Below are positions 36,188-48,071 of a stretch of DNA of 64,000 nucleotides, one piece after another. Under the pieces are notes generated by a model, which was not told the DNA's origin, searched no databases, and saw only the letters and a program-made list of their open reading frames with translations. Location of the stretch: the NCBI GenBank assembly GCA_920105805.1, contig CAKKTI010000001.1:140706-204705 (forward strand), read 5' to 3'. This DNA is from Condylostoma magnum (taxonomy: Eukaryota > Ciliophora > Heterotrichea > Heterotrichida > Condylostomatidae). Numbering within the stretch: the stretch's first letter is position 1; each line of letters begins with the position of its first letter. The position numbers and the translations under genes were made by a program.

Positions 36188-37669
36188 ATGGAAAAAACGT
36201 TTGCTAGTTTAAAAGTATTAGTTATAAGCGGAATGTGTGGGTTTACCAGGAAAAGTGGGGAGATTGTTATTAGAAATATTGCTAAAGGAGGAGGCGTGGC
36301 TGTTGGGGAAAGGGAGTATGCTAAGAGTTAAATGGAATTAACACATATTATTGCTCCTGCTTAGGTTAATTGAAGTAAGTTGGAAAAATATGTATAGTAA
36401 CATGATTAAGTTTTTGTTGTTACACCTGATTGGGCTTATGACTGCTCTAATTACGGTTAAATATTAGATGAGTAAAGATATTTGGTGTAAAATTGTCAGG
36501 TTTTAGAAAATGAACCGTAAAAGATTGCAAAGATTGAAGAGAAGAAAGAGGAAGTAAAGCAGGATATACCAGAAATGACGAAATTAACCGGACTTTCGTC
36601 TTAATAAAACAATTTTTGGTATGATAAGAAGCCTTAGTTTCAATTTGCTAGGAATAATAATCAGCCTAATTTGAATTAGCATATTACCGATAAATTAGAG
36701 TCTTTAATGAATAATTATGAGTTATTAGGGGATAAGGGTAGATAATTCGCGTATAGAGAAGCATATTTAAGAATTAAAACCTTTCCTGAAAAAATTGAAT
36801 CAATAAACTAAATAAAAGGAAAATTCAAAATTGGTCCAAAAACCTTGTAAAAGGTAAAAGAAATACTAGAAACTGGAAAGCTTTAAAGAGTGGAAACTAT
36901 GAATAATTTCTAAAATTTGAACTGTATAAGAGTTTTCAAAAAAATATGAGGAGTTGGCCCGATAATGGCTAAAAAGCTTTATAATCAAGGATACAGAACA
37001 ATTAGAGAAATATAAGAAAATCCTCCTTCTTGGTTTAATCACAATCAGCTAAAAGGAATTCAATTTTATGAAGATTTTCAATAAAAGATTCCTAGAGATG
37101 AAGTTGCTTAAATATCTGAAATTGTTATACAGTAAGCTTAACAACTTGCTGCAAATCATTTAATAACAGCTTAAGCATGTGGATCCTACAGAAGAGGCCA
37201 TCAACTATGCGGGGATGTTGATATACTCATAACATTTGATGATTAATCACTAATGAAAAATTTTTTGTAGCGATTAGTAGAACAACTGGAATCTATATAA
37301 CTAATAACTGATAGGCTAAATATAAACTGTAATTGATTAAACACAAAAGTAAAGCCTAAATGCAAACTATTTGCTGGAATTTGTAAACTAGGCGATAATC
37401 CATACAGAAGACTCGATATAAAAATCTATCCTAGAGAGTTTTATGCGTGGGCATTGGTGTTCTTCACAGGCTCTTCAGGGTTTTTAAGAAGTATGTCTCT
37501 ATACGCCAAAAGACTAGGATTTAGATTTTCAGATGAAGGACTAAAACCGGCAGTTAGAGTTGACGGGGAGACTCGGTGTGGATAAAGCATCAAAACTTGT
37601 TACACTGAAGAAGAAATTTTTGAAATTTTTGATACTCCTTATAGACCACCCGAAGAGAGAGATATTTAA
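36188..37669 (+). CDS. Family X DNA polymerase (lambda-like) with BRCT domain
   Basis: About 493 residues; gap-filling polymerase for base-excision and end-joining repair. The N-terminal BRCT domain covers residues ~1-95 (LKVLVISGMCGFTRKSGEIV... TPDWAYDCSNYG). Then come the 8-kDa domain with helix-hairpin-helix FKIGPKTLQKVKEIL, a second HhH IWGVGPIMAKKLYNQGY (Trp from TGA), and the palm with GSYRRGHQLCGDVDILITF holding two catalytic Asp and RRLDIKIYP holding the third. The C-terminus PYRPPEERDI matches the family end, so TAA 37667-37669 is taken as stop, although the frame stays open four more codons to TGA TAA. The next ATG is 20 nt away. Confidence 0.93.
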
Positions 37670-37689
37670 AAAGTAATTTGATAATATAA

Positions 37690-40639
37690 ATGGGAACCTG
37701 TAGCTCAATTCCTAATAAATAAGAGTAGGTGTAGGATAACTCTCTTATGCGGTAAAACAGATAGTTTATGAAGGGTGAGATGAAGCCATGTAATGTAAAA
37801 GAAGGATTAAAGGAAAAATTTCAAGCTCATCGGTGTATTGTATTACAACCAATATTTGAAAGCGGGATTTTAAAGAGAAGATAGGCTAAGGAATTGGAAG
37901 AATCATAAACTCTTGTTACATTAGATTCAACTATCCAGTTAAATAAGCTAAGAACTTAAGCTAATATAGTGACTTAAGCTTTAATTAATATTTTTTTACA
38001 CTTTGTTTAATTCTCTGATATTTTAAGATTGAAACAATAAGCATAAAGCTGTATTTTAGTATCCAAATCATGTCTTTTCTGGCTATAATGCAGATTTTGC
38101 AAATATATATTTTTTTACAATTGGAATTTATGTAATCAAATTGTAAAAGTAATGGTATAGGCTTCTTTATAATTAAGTAGTCTTAATAGATTATATAACT
38201 TTCTTAAGATCAATATTTCTTAATTCTGCAAAAACCTATAAATTTTCAAGACTACAAAATTATTTAGATTTTTATAATTAAGTGATAAATTAAGAGCTTT
38301 AAAAGAGAATAAGTCTAATATACGTTTTTCCTTTTCAATAATTACCTCATCTAACTAATTAAATATCCTATGCTAATAGATAGAGTAATTTACATATTAC
38401 TTTTGATAACCATAATATCAATGCGAAATATAACTCAACTGATGTTATAATAATGGATATTTTAAAACATTAAAGCTTTGAAAGTCTAGTATAATTAATT
38501 AAAGCAAATACAATTAAGAGCATAGAAAAACTGAGTTAATTCGCATAAGAACTAAATAGCCTGGCAATTTTAGCAGATGCATGTGAAAATTTTCGTATTG
38601 AAAACTAAGACTTATTTCTAAAAATTTAAGAGTAGATAAAAGTATTAAATACAGCTGAGATTAAAGTAAAGAATGTATTCTAAAAACATTTAGAATTTGC
38701 TATAAAAGTTGATTAATAGATGTTTTCTGTATATAAGGACATAAACTCCTGTCTCAAAGCAAGTAATAAGCTATTTCTTTTCCTTGATAGTAGCTTACAG
38801 GAAAGTAAGCAGGAATTTGAATAAAAAGTTTCCTAAAGGTGCAAAAAAGAGGAATTTAAAGTTCCTTAATGAAGCGAAGACAATCTTTTTCCAAAGTCTA
38901 ATGAAATAGTTATTTTCTCATACAGAATTACATCTAATCCAAGTTAAAATGTAAAGTTCATTGAGAAATGCTAAAACTGCACAGGATTTAGTCATTTTAA
39001 ACGAATATTTAAGTAAGGATCTATTACTTTGTGCAATTTTAACAATTTTTGTAAAACTATCCTTTATACAAAGCTTTAATTAGAAGCTCTTAACAATTTA
39101 ATGTACAATTTAGAAAAGTAAATCATTTTGAAGCTTTAGTATTACTCTAATATCAAGAAAGACATTAATAATTAAAAGCAAGCATAGTTTAAATGAGATT
39201 ATGTAGATTACTTTAAACTTTTTGATAAAATAAGTTTGATAATCACCTAATTAGATTTAGAGGCTTAAAAGTTATCGACCCATATATCATTTATACCATA
39301 GCAAATAAGAAGGATGAATAGATCTTGCCTATCATTCGATATTTAGCTTACTCATGAGACTATACACTTGTCTACAAAGCTAAGATCTAAAATTTTTATT
39401 ATAAGAAATTAATTGTATGAAATAATACATAATCAAAAGTATCCTATTAGCAAACATGAGAAGAAATAGCAGAATATTAGTATTTTTATGACAAAAATAC
39501 AGTAAATAATATAGGAAAAATAAACATAGTATAGGCATTCGTTGAAAATTCAGAATTCTGAAAATATTACATTTCAGCATTAGAAGAGACTGAAATCAAA
39601 TAGTCTATATAAACTTCTGCATTTAAAATAAATAATGCTTACCAAATTCCATCCGCATCCTATTCTAGTTGGACTGAATTAAAGTAAGAATCTTCTGATA
39701 TAAAAGATGTTAGCTTATTGTAATTAAAATCAATTAGTATCTAATTAATGAAAATATAGATTAAAACTAATTAGTAAAAAGGATTTTAATTCCAACAAAA
39801 GCTCATAAGTTATGCATCAAACTCCTAATTATAACTCCAGTTGAGAAATAATAAGCTTTGATTAAAGTTCATCTTCTTTATCAGATATTGACTAAAGCTA
39901 ATTAGATAATTAATCATAAGTCAGTAATTGAACTGAAAGTTCCTTATCCTGCACAGAATAGGAAATTTCTATTACAAATATTAAAAAGGATTAAAATCCA
40001 TATAAGCAGAATTTTAAACAAATGCTAGGATAATTAAATAGATAAAGTAAATAAATACTATCTCAAGGAAAATCTCAGTGAAAATATAATATTAAAAAAC
40101 TTTAGAATAGCAAATTTAATATACATTCAAAGTAAAATAGAATAAGCCAATAGCATTTTCCTAGCTTAAATAAATATACTGATTCAATAAATTTATCAAC
40201 TGAACACTCTTAATAAGCTAAATCAAAGAGAAAGCTGTATTTGAATCAAAGATAATTGAGTGGAAACGACCTGATATAAAAGATAAAATAAATGAATGTA
40301 AGAACTGAAGTTGGATCAAATATCAGTTAAATTGAGGGCTTTGATATCAATAAATTCAAACAATAAATTATCCCTAAATCAGCTCAGAACTTCTGCAAAT
40401 AAGGCTAAAATCTGTTCTAATAATATTCATGTAGAAATTTATAAAAGAGTAATTCAATACTATAAAAGAATAGTATAAATAATTAAGTAGGTGAGTTATG
40501 ATACCATGTCAGAAGAATAAAAAAATAAAAATAAATATCTCCTATCCAAAAGATAAAATTAGTACAAAATGAATTCAACAGAGCAAACAAGTTATACAAA
40601 AGAAAGCAATAAATGAAGGCAAATCGGAGCTTTATGTAA
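37690..40639 (+). CDS. Large N-acylated unknown protein with an internal frame switch
   Basis: Starts MGTCSSIPNKQEQ, a myristoylation/palmitoylation signal. The first ~100 residues are in one frame; from about 37985 coding character moves to the next frame (+1) and then continues without a break for ~880 residues to TAA 40637-40639. The second part has a helical, Cys-poor middle (ELNSLAILADACENF, IYDLI-like helices) with one Cys-rich patch (EKCQNCTGFSHF), and a long Ser/Gln/Asn/Lys-rich tail. No family recognised. The switch lies beside a run of seven T; a sequencing indel, a very short intron or a real frameshift are all possible. No ATG opens the second frame nearby. Confidence 0.5.
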
Positions 40640-40680
40640 TTATTAATATTTTATTTAGTAAGTCTAATCACCTTATAAAA

Positions 40681-42384
40681 ATGGGCAATTGCTGCGACTA
40701 AAGAAATGAACTGGAGCATTATAATGATAGGCTAAAAGCTCAGAATGCCTATTTAATGAAGGAAACTTTAAAAATAATGGGTAGAAGCTTTTAGAAGGAT
40801 GACAGCTGGAGTGAAGATCCAGTAGTATATAACAGCTCAAATCTGGTACATCCTGGAGAACGAAAACCAGCATAATTCACAAACATTGTTGAAAATATCA
40901 ACAAATATGATATTTACTAGCTAATCTAACTGCTAGATGATGACTAAAGCATAAGTGAAGTTGAAGTAGATTATTTTATACCATAGCCATAAAAAGCTAA
41001 GTGTTTATCATCTGCTAGAATTTGTGAATTGCTAGGAGACAAAATTATATTGTTCCCAAGAGACAAAGGTATCATCTAAAAAATTGTTATTAAATTTATC
41101 AAACAACTTGATGATGAAGATGACAATTGTAGGATTTGAGCTGCTTATGGTATATCTTAAATTGCAAAGCATACAGCATATCCGGAACTGTTACAAAAAG
41201 GAAATCTAGAAGTTTTAAACTGTGCTAATGTTGATTCTAGTTAGTATGTTAGAATTTTGATCTTTGAGGCGTTGAACAGTATGTACGATAGAAGTTATGA
41301 TTACTTTACTAAAATATTTGAGTATAGAGATGGGCTGTTTTTACGGTAGTTTGTTAACAATATGAATTCCAGTAATGAGCCTGGAATTATACGAATGCAT
41401 CTATGTAATTTAGCCAATTTCATAAGCATAGATAAACAACTTGTAATTCAAGCAGCGATTTAGCATGGTATTCATTAGCAGTTAGTAGAATTAAATCATC
41501 TAATTTTGAAATAATTACCTGAGCAGTAGGAATGATAGAGAAATTAAAAACGAGTTAAAAGATATTATAATAAGCTATTAGCCTTAATTCAAGCATATGT
41601 GAATGATAATAATTAGAGTTTATAATCCTCTTAAAAACTAACAATTTCTGATATAGCGGATTTAGAAGAACTAGTGAAATAATTATACAGTCAGTAAATA
41701 ATATCAGCTTAATTTGATTCAAAAACATGAATGCAAGTGCCGTAAACTGTAACATCATATACAGCTCATTAAATAATCAGTACTTTAAATAGCTTTAACT
41801 ATCCTTACTCATCAAACATAGAAGCAATACTAAAAATATTCGATAAACATCAGATCATTGATAGACTAAAACAAGGAATTTGTTAGAATCAAGGAGATAT
41901 AACTGAATCCTTTTTACTATGCCTGTAAACAATATTGCAGCATCCCTCGTATCATATTAGATAAGAACTAATAGACTAGGAAGTACTGTAGACTTTGAAC
42001 TTTTATTTACAAAATGAACAGCAGGAGCTTGCTATAGTTTCATCTAATATCATAGGATAAATCTGTAGATACGGAAACTAATTATCTGAGTATTTCATCA
42101 ACCAGAAAAACTTCACAAATAACTTTGTACAGGCAGTTTACAACTTCGAAAATTTAGACCTACTAAACGACCACCTTAAAAATATCATATGCTTGTATAA
42201 AGATTAAAAGAATGAATGTAACTAAAACGTTATGGAAGCTTTGAAAAAAGCTAAATTGCATAGGGCTATAAGAAGAATTAAAAGAGGACTTAAGCAAGAC
42301 CCTAGAGACTCCTAGGAGAAAAGAGCTTTTAATGAATTAAGCGAAGTCATAGAAACTTTAGAGCAGGATTTTAGCCAAATTTAA
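40681..42384 (+). CDS. N-acylated armadillo-like protein (MGNCC)
   Basis: 567 residues. MGNCCDQRNELEHY is an acylation signal with two adjacent cysteines. The rest is helical, with ARM/HEAT-like pairs such as CRIWAAYGISQIAKH, YVRILIFEALNSMYD and AIVSSNIIGQICRYGN, recalling Vac8/ARO-type membrane-anchored ARM proteins; the identity is inference. The C-terminus is basic then acidic (RRIKRGLKQDPRD, VIETLEQDFSQI). TGA codes Trp in CRIWAAYG. The stop is TAA 42382-42384. It follows the MGTCSS gene by 41 nt, and the two acylated proteins may share a membrane site. Confidence 0.7.
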
Positions 42385-42419
42385 CCTTATTTTTAAACTG
42401 TTTTCCATTTCTAAACAAA

Positions 42420-42872
42420 ATGAATAAAGTACCGCCAATACAGAACATTTCGACCTTACACAAAAGGTATTACAAATACGATCCGTTTGGAAACTTTTAA
42501 TTTGGGTTAAAGCCCAATTTACGTCCTGCTCTTCCTCCAAAGAATAGATCTCTGCCTAGGAAAAACTCCGATCCCATTTCAAGAAAGATGAGCATATAAA
42601 GATCTGATAGTATAACTAGACTTCCTATGATTTCTCCTTATAGCTAAGGAAAGCCAAATAGAATTAAAGATTAAGGAAGATGATAGAATTAAATAACATA
42701 GGAAAGAATATTTCACATAGGAAGACTATAAAGACTTAAACAGAATCATAACATATCAGAACCAAATAATAAAAAATGTTTTACTACAAGAAGAATTATT
42801 CTTAACTCATGCAGAAAATAAGTAGATATGGAAATTTCCTTTGGAGAAGGATCATTTTTTGAATTAGTTTAA
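42420..42872 (+). CDS. Basic Ser/Arg-rich small protein
   Basis: 150 residues, basic, Ser/Arg/Pro-rich N-terminal half (LPPKNRSLPRKNSDPISRK) with many potential phosphorylation sites, then a basic middle and an acidic-hydrophobic end (MEISFGEGSFFELV). Unknown family. The start ATG 42420 lies 35 nt after the previous stop, and the end TAA 42870-42872 lies 40 nt before the next ATG, the usual spacing in this run. Confidence 0.6.
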
Positions 42873-42912
42873 TTGTAAATTTCTTTGTATTTTCTTACTG
42901 TTTATAATAAAT

Positions 42913-43653
42913 ATGAAAAGCATACTTACTAATAAAAAGATTGAATTATAACCCCTGTATAATTTAACCCAAGTTACACCGAATAAATAATTATTCAGAA
43001 CATTTTAACCTAAATAAGCTAATAGACGATCTAAATCTGTTTGTAAAACTCCTTAAAGGATTAACACTTATCGAAAATCGGATTAAGATTATTATAAGAA
43101 GCCTAAGATTAGAATATAGGCCAAGGTAAATAATAGTGTAGATATATAGGAGTATAGAGATATATAATTAGAAACTACTCAAGATTTTAGTGATAACTAT
43201 GATTTTGATTTATCATTTTTACTTCCTAAACAGTATCCAATTAAAGTAAAAAACATTAGACTAAATAACTAATCTAAAAGACTTAAATTATTTAGAAAAA
43301 GATTAATAACAAGGAAATCAAACCTATAGCATGAAAATCCAAGTATATCCTAAAATCTTCTCTATAACACTAATGAAACTTCAATATTTAATCAAAAATA
43401 CCTAAAATTCAGTAATTTTTCAACTAATCCCTTTAATAAAAAACAATATCCTATATAAATACTAAATATACATCCTATAGGCTCTGTTTCAAAAAGCGCT
43501 AAAAGGTCAAGACGCCCATCCATGCAAAACCCCAACCAACCAAGCCAAAAAACTCCTACAATCCGCTCTAAAAGGAAGCCTTTAAAAGTATTTGACATAG
43601 ATGATCTAGTCCGATAAACCAACAACATAGATAAATTGTAAAACAACCTTTAA
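42913..43653 (+). CDS. Basic low-complexity protein, unknown
   Basis: About 245 residues, Asn/Gln/Lys/Arg-rich, with a short acidic island (TTQDFSDNYDFDLSFLL) and a basic Ser/Pro segment (KSAKRSRRPSMQNP). Probably disordered; no domain seen. Two end points are possible: TAA 43639-43641 or, more likely, the tandem TAA TAA starting at 43651. It is convergent with the VAMP7-type SNARE gene, about 16 nt between stops. Confidence 0.55.
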
Positions 43654-43669
43654 TAAAACAATTATCACA

Positions 43670-44308
43670 CTATAAGTAAATCCACATGAAGAAAATAAAT
43701 AGCACAACTAACATTATCCCAGCACACACAAAATAAGTCTTTAAATTCTGCATCCACATTTTCCTCCTCAACTACGTCGCTCTTTTCCTCATGGTAATAG
43801 CCTACTCACTCATAATCTCTGTTTTTTTAACCAACAATTCAACCTTCTCCCCTCTTGCCAGCACCTTATCAATATTTTCAACCATTATATTCTTTACCTA
43901 ATCCACGCTGCTTCTCAGAGATACTAGCTTATCAGCTGACGGGTCAGTGTTGTAATAGGCCATACGGGCTTTAAGTACAGCACTGAACTCAGAGTTTACC
44001 CCGAAAGCAATGACTGTGTTTACCACCTCGGCATATTTTTCCATAAAGCGTTGCTGTACATCGTCAAGCATTTGGAAGGCAAGGCGTCTGGAGAACTCGG
44101 ATTCTGCTAGGCATACGAAAAGAAGACCTTCGTTGGAAATGTAATGATAGCTATATGCGTGGTTATAGGTGTAGGAAAATTTGCCATTTCGGGGGAGTTT
44201 TGATACTATTGTACGAGTTATTTAAGGGAAATTACCCTAGGCTTTAGAGTATTCGCTTAAAACCACGTCTGGGTCTCTTACTACTAAGGCGTATATTATT
44301 TGAGCCAT
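43670..44308 (-). CDS. VAMP7-type longin R-SNARE
   Basis: 212 residues. Longin domain at residues 1-~115 (MAQIIYALVVRDPDVVL, FSRRLAFQMLDDVQQRF), SNARE helix ~125-185 (VDQVKNIMVENIDKVLARGEKVELL, split here by eye) with the zero-layer Arg in LARGEKVE, and a tail anchor (FVCAGIMLVVLFIFFM). R-SNAREs of this type act in fusion at lysosomes, phagosomes and plasma membrane. No in-frame TGA; the stop is TAG 43670-43672. Confidence 0.93.
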
Positions 44309-44479
44309 TATTAATGTTAGGGATTTACTAGGAAAATAATTAGGAGAAATAAATTGGTATAATTGTAATGTAATTTAAATGCATAAAGTATATATTTTTG
44401 TTTATTTAGATAAGGTTAATTAAGCATTATAAGCTCTTCTGTGCAATTTTTTTATAAGTTGATAAAATATACTAATTAT

Positions 44480-45148
44480 ATGGATTAAACCTCATCATCA
44501 AGTTCAGAAAATTCTCTTTATCCCTGCTATTATATAAACTAGGAAGGTGCAATTGTAACAAATTTTTCTAAAAACACACCTAAAAAGTACCTGAAAGCTT
44601 TGAATACACCTCAAATGATTTGAAGAAATCGCAAATCTCTAATTCAGATTAAGAAGTAGAAAGCAATACCAAACTCCAGAATAATAATTAAAAAGCCAAT
44701 AACGACAGATAAAGTAGGAAATTACTTTAGGTTAAATAGAATTATCTAGCTTAGAGGTCCCTAGCGTGGTGTTACTATTCTACAACAACACAAAACTACA
44801 AAATAGACTAAGTTTGAAATAAGATCCTTGAAAACCTTAAAAAATCAGAATATTTACCAGTAAGTTTATGCTAGAAGAAGAAGTAAGACATAATTTCCAA
44901 ATAAAAAGTAGGAATCATCCAGTGAATCAGAACAACAAGACGAATTTCTTTCATAATTCAAAGACAAACAATTCGCAATACCAGCTCCTCCATGCAGTAA
45001 ACTACGCGATTTATTGTCCAAAACCTAATCCAGATACTATTCAACTAAAAACAAAAGACTACAAAGCAAGCGTTCAACTTTCTAAAACAAATCAAATATG
45101 CGATCATACATATGCTATATAAGATCAAAAACACCCAACATACTTTAA
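44480..45148 (+). CDS. Basic Ser/Lys-rich protein, unknown
   Basis: 222 residues, very basic (IIIKKPITTDKVGNYF, RRRSKTQFPNKKQ) with an acidic Ser patch (SSSESEQQDEFL). No family recognised. It is in the same frame as the following Rxt3-like gene, but TAA 45146-45148 plus 27 nt of AT-rich DNA before MEESQIQ argue for two genes. A fusion cannot be excluded in a code without absolute stops. Confidence 0.55.
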
Positions 45149-45175
45149 CTATATACACATCTAACTTTATATAAA

Positions 45176-46630
45176 ATGGAGGAATCTTAAATCCAAAGAC
45201 CCCAATCCGCCTCAGGCTCAGAAGAAGATTAATAATTTGACTGGAAACAGTAAATCTCTGACTCAGACAAAGACAGTGATAGTGATAACTACCATATGCG
45301 GCTTAGAAATAAAACAGGTTCTCGATAAAGCACAGCACTTAAAGAAAGAAGAGGCAAAGGACAGCGGGGTAGAAGAACAGGCGGCCGTAGAAGGGCTGGC
45401 AATTCTAATAGAAGGATAGGCAGGGCAAGTCGTGGTAACTATTACAATTGGAGTGACTCAGATAGTGATTACCCCTGGCTTAGAGACAATTACAGTGAAG
45501 AAGTGTCAAATATACAGATCGCTGGAAAGTTTCTATATAAGCCAGGGGTACCCTGGCCTGATCTACTTCATTATCTAAACAGTTTAATAGAAATAAGGAT
45601 TTCTAAGGAATATATAACTCCTAAGAACTTTATGGTGGCTAGGTAATAGATATGAGGAAGTGACGTGTATTCATGCGACTCGGACATTGTAACTGTTTTG
45701 CATCACTTAGGATTAATCAATATATGAAATCCTGTACCTGAGCAGTATGAAGGTATTGCTGTTGTCATGAGGATTACTAAAGGAAGGAATAATTATGCTT
45801 CAAGTCTGAGGAATGGAATTAGGTCCAAGAAGAGGGTTAATTACGAAGGGTACAGTATAAAGCCAGAGAAAGTACTGTATTTATAGGAACTTGGGACTTT
45901 TGAGGAGCTAGTAGAAATGGCAGAGAAAATTCCTCTGGATTATGCGAAAAAAAGGTATAAGCCAACGCTGAATCCTAAGTAAATGAGAATTATTCCCGGA
46001 ACTCATATGATTTTTAACCTTAGTTTTGAGTTGTCGACGCCTTATACATTAAACGCATTTGGGGATAAGGGGTGGGATGAAAATAATTTTGTAGTGAATA
46101 AGTTGAAAAAGCTAGTTTTGTACATTGAAACTGCCAGTACGAGGTATGAATTATCATATATTCCTTAATAAGATCCTGAGGAAATCTTTTAGGCTGATAG
46201 GTATAAATGGGCCCAAGTAAAGCCAACTTATTTAGAGAAAGATTATAAGTTTATGATTGATAATCAAGTACCTTTGACTGAAGAACATATCGAAATTATT
46301 GATAACAGTTTAGGATGGACAGATATTCAATGGGGAAGCACTGCTGTATTTATTAAGGGAGAGGAATATGGGCCACTTAAGTGTTATAAGTATTTTCCTA
46401 TTAATAGTAATAAAACATAGCTTAGTTAAATCTTATATTTGGTATAAAGTGAGCTAATAAATGCTGATTCTAGTGTAAGTTATTTCTAGCTCGTGTACAA
46501 GCATATTCAATTATAATCTATGCTTTATATCAAAGCATTGTATAGTTACCTATAATAAAATGGAATGAGACTATCCCAAATATACGAATAGAAATGTAAG
46601 TGCAAGTAGATGCTATAAGAAAAAAAGTAG
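45176..46630 (+). CDS. Rxt3-like histone-deacetylation (Sin3/Rpd3L) protein
   Basis: About 484 residues. An acidic, then Arg/Gly-rich N-terminus (RGKGQRGRRTGGRRR) is followed by a conserved block: MVARQQIWGSDVYSCDSDI and VTVLHHLGLINIWNPVP, characteristic of the Rxt3 family (subunit of the Rpd3L/Sin3 deacetylase complex), then LSFELSTPYTLNAFGDKGW and an ELSYIP-type end domain. TGA codes Trp in QQIWGSD and NIWNPVP. The assignment rests on motif memory, so it is tentative. The end is uncertain; TAG 46628-46630 leaves the usual ~31 nt to the next ATG. Confidence 0.65.
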
Positions 46631-46661
46631 TTTATAAAATTGATAAAAAAAACATTGTAGA

Positions 46662-47021
46662 ATGTCAGTTTCACCTAATAGAACAATAAAACTTCCAAGT
46701 ATCCACAGAAATCAATAAATGTATAATACATTTTACTCAAATTTAAGTAAAAGTACTAACAAGCAAACAGAAAACGCTTATGATTAATTAACTAGCTAAT
46801 TGGATATTATTTAAGAAAGGCCAAAATTACTAACAAGCTATGGGCAACGTCCTGCAACTCGTAAAGGAGCTAGAGTCTAGTGTATATTAATCATAGGTTT
46901 CATATTAAGAGATTACTTTAAAAGATATAAAAACAAACTGATTCTTTTTAATGCAACCATTTTCTACTCCTTTATCTCAAGCTGTTTACTTTCATCTATT
47001 ATTATATATCGCAATTTGTAA
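46662..47021 (+). CDS. Small protein with C-terminal hydrophobic segment
   Basis: 119 residues. Polar, basic N-terminal 70 residues (MSVSPNRTIKLPSIHRNQQ), then KNKLILFNATIFYSFI and SCLLSSIIIY, likely one or two membrane helices. No family. The stop is the tandem TAA TAG at 47019. Confidence 0.5.
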
Positions 47022-47274
47022 TAGGACCTAATCTATTGCATTATTTGTTAAGGTTATTATCATACTTAGAGCTTCTAATGTTTAAAATAGTAGTAAAAGC
47101 ATGATTATTTATTGAGATAGTAGGATTTAATTGATAACAATATAATTATGTAAGTATTTCACTACTAAAAATGATTTAAATATACCCAAATAATATCACT
47201 CAACTGTAATACTTTCTCATATTTCTCTATTCAAATTCTAGTTTAAAGCCACCATTAATAATAACATTATAAAA

Positions 47275-48018
47275 ATGAGATAGCAGAGTAAGCTAAGAAT
47301 TGGAACATTTAACATTCTCAACTCAGCAACTTTATACGAGTAGAGAAAACATCTGATTACCGAAGCAATTAACTATATGAATTGTGATGTAGTTTGCATC
47401 CAAGAAGTCAATTTTGAGGTTAATAGACCCCAGTTAACTATCCAAGGCTATGAACTGTTAACATCACCTCTCCCTAATCCCTTCGTAGACAATCCAGATC
47501 CCTCATTCCTTATACACGGAAATGCTGTTTTGTACAGCAATGGTTTAGTTAAGGAAAAAGATGAGCAGATAACTTTGATTGATAACGAAAGAATTGCAAC
47601 TTTAATTGAATTCTCTTAACCCTTCAATTTTATCATAGTTAACACTCATTTAGATCATAGAGTAGGAGATGTAGCGGATAGATAGGCTTAATAAGTTATT
47701 GATTGGATAAAACAATACGACAATAAGCCAATTTTAGTATGTGGAGATTTTAATAAAACTCCAGACTCCTAAGCCTATAAATACTTTAACTAAGAATTCA
47801 ACTCAGCTATGAAAACTTATAAGGGCTCAGAGCCCATTATAACTTATCCAACAGGATTAAGAAGCGGGTATAGAATGGATGAAGATGCAGGATGCTTAGA
47901 TTACATTTGGTTTAAGAACTTAAATCTAGAATATGCTGAAGTAGTTACTCATAACGGCGGTCCTCAATTATTCCCAAGTGATCATTATCCCTTATATGCA
48001 GTATTTAATATTAGTTAA
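47275..48018 (+). CDS. Endonuclease/exonuclease/phosphatase (EEP) family protein
   Basis: 247 residues of the DNase I / nocturnin / sphingomyelinase fold. Motifs in order: LRIGTFNILN (Asn of motif 1), VVCIQEVNF (metal-binding Glu), IIVNTHLDHR, ILVCGDFNKTPDS (catalytic Asp and Asn), LDYIWFKN and PSDHYPLYAVF with the catalytic Asp-His pair. The substrate (RNA poly(A), phosphoinositide, DNA or lipid) cannot be told from the sequence. All catalytic positions are present, so it should be active. The stop is TAA 48016-48018. Confidence 0.9.
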
Positions 48019-48071
48019 ACATTTAGATAAAATGCGTGTTTTAGATATTAAGATTCCAATCACTAATAAAA

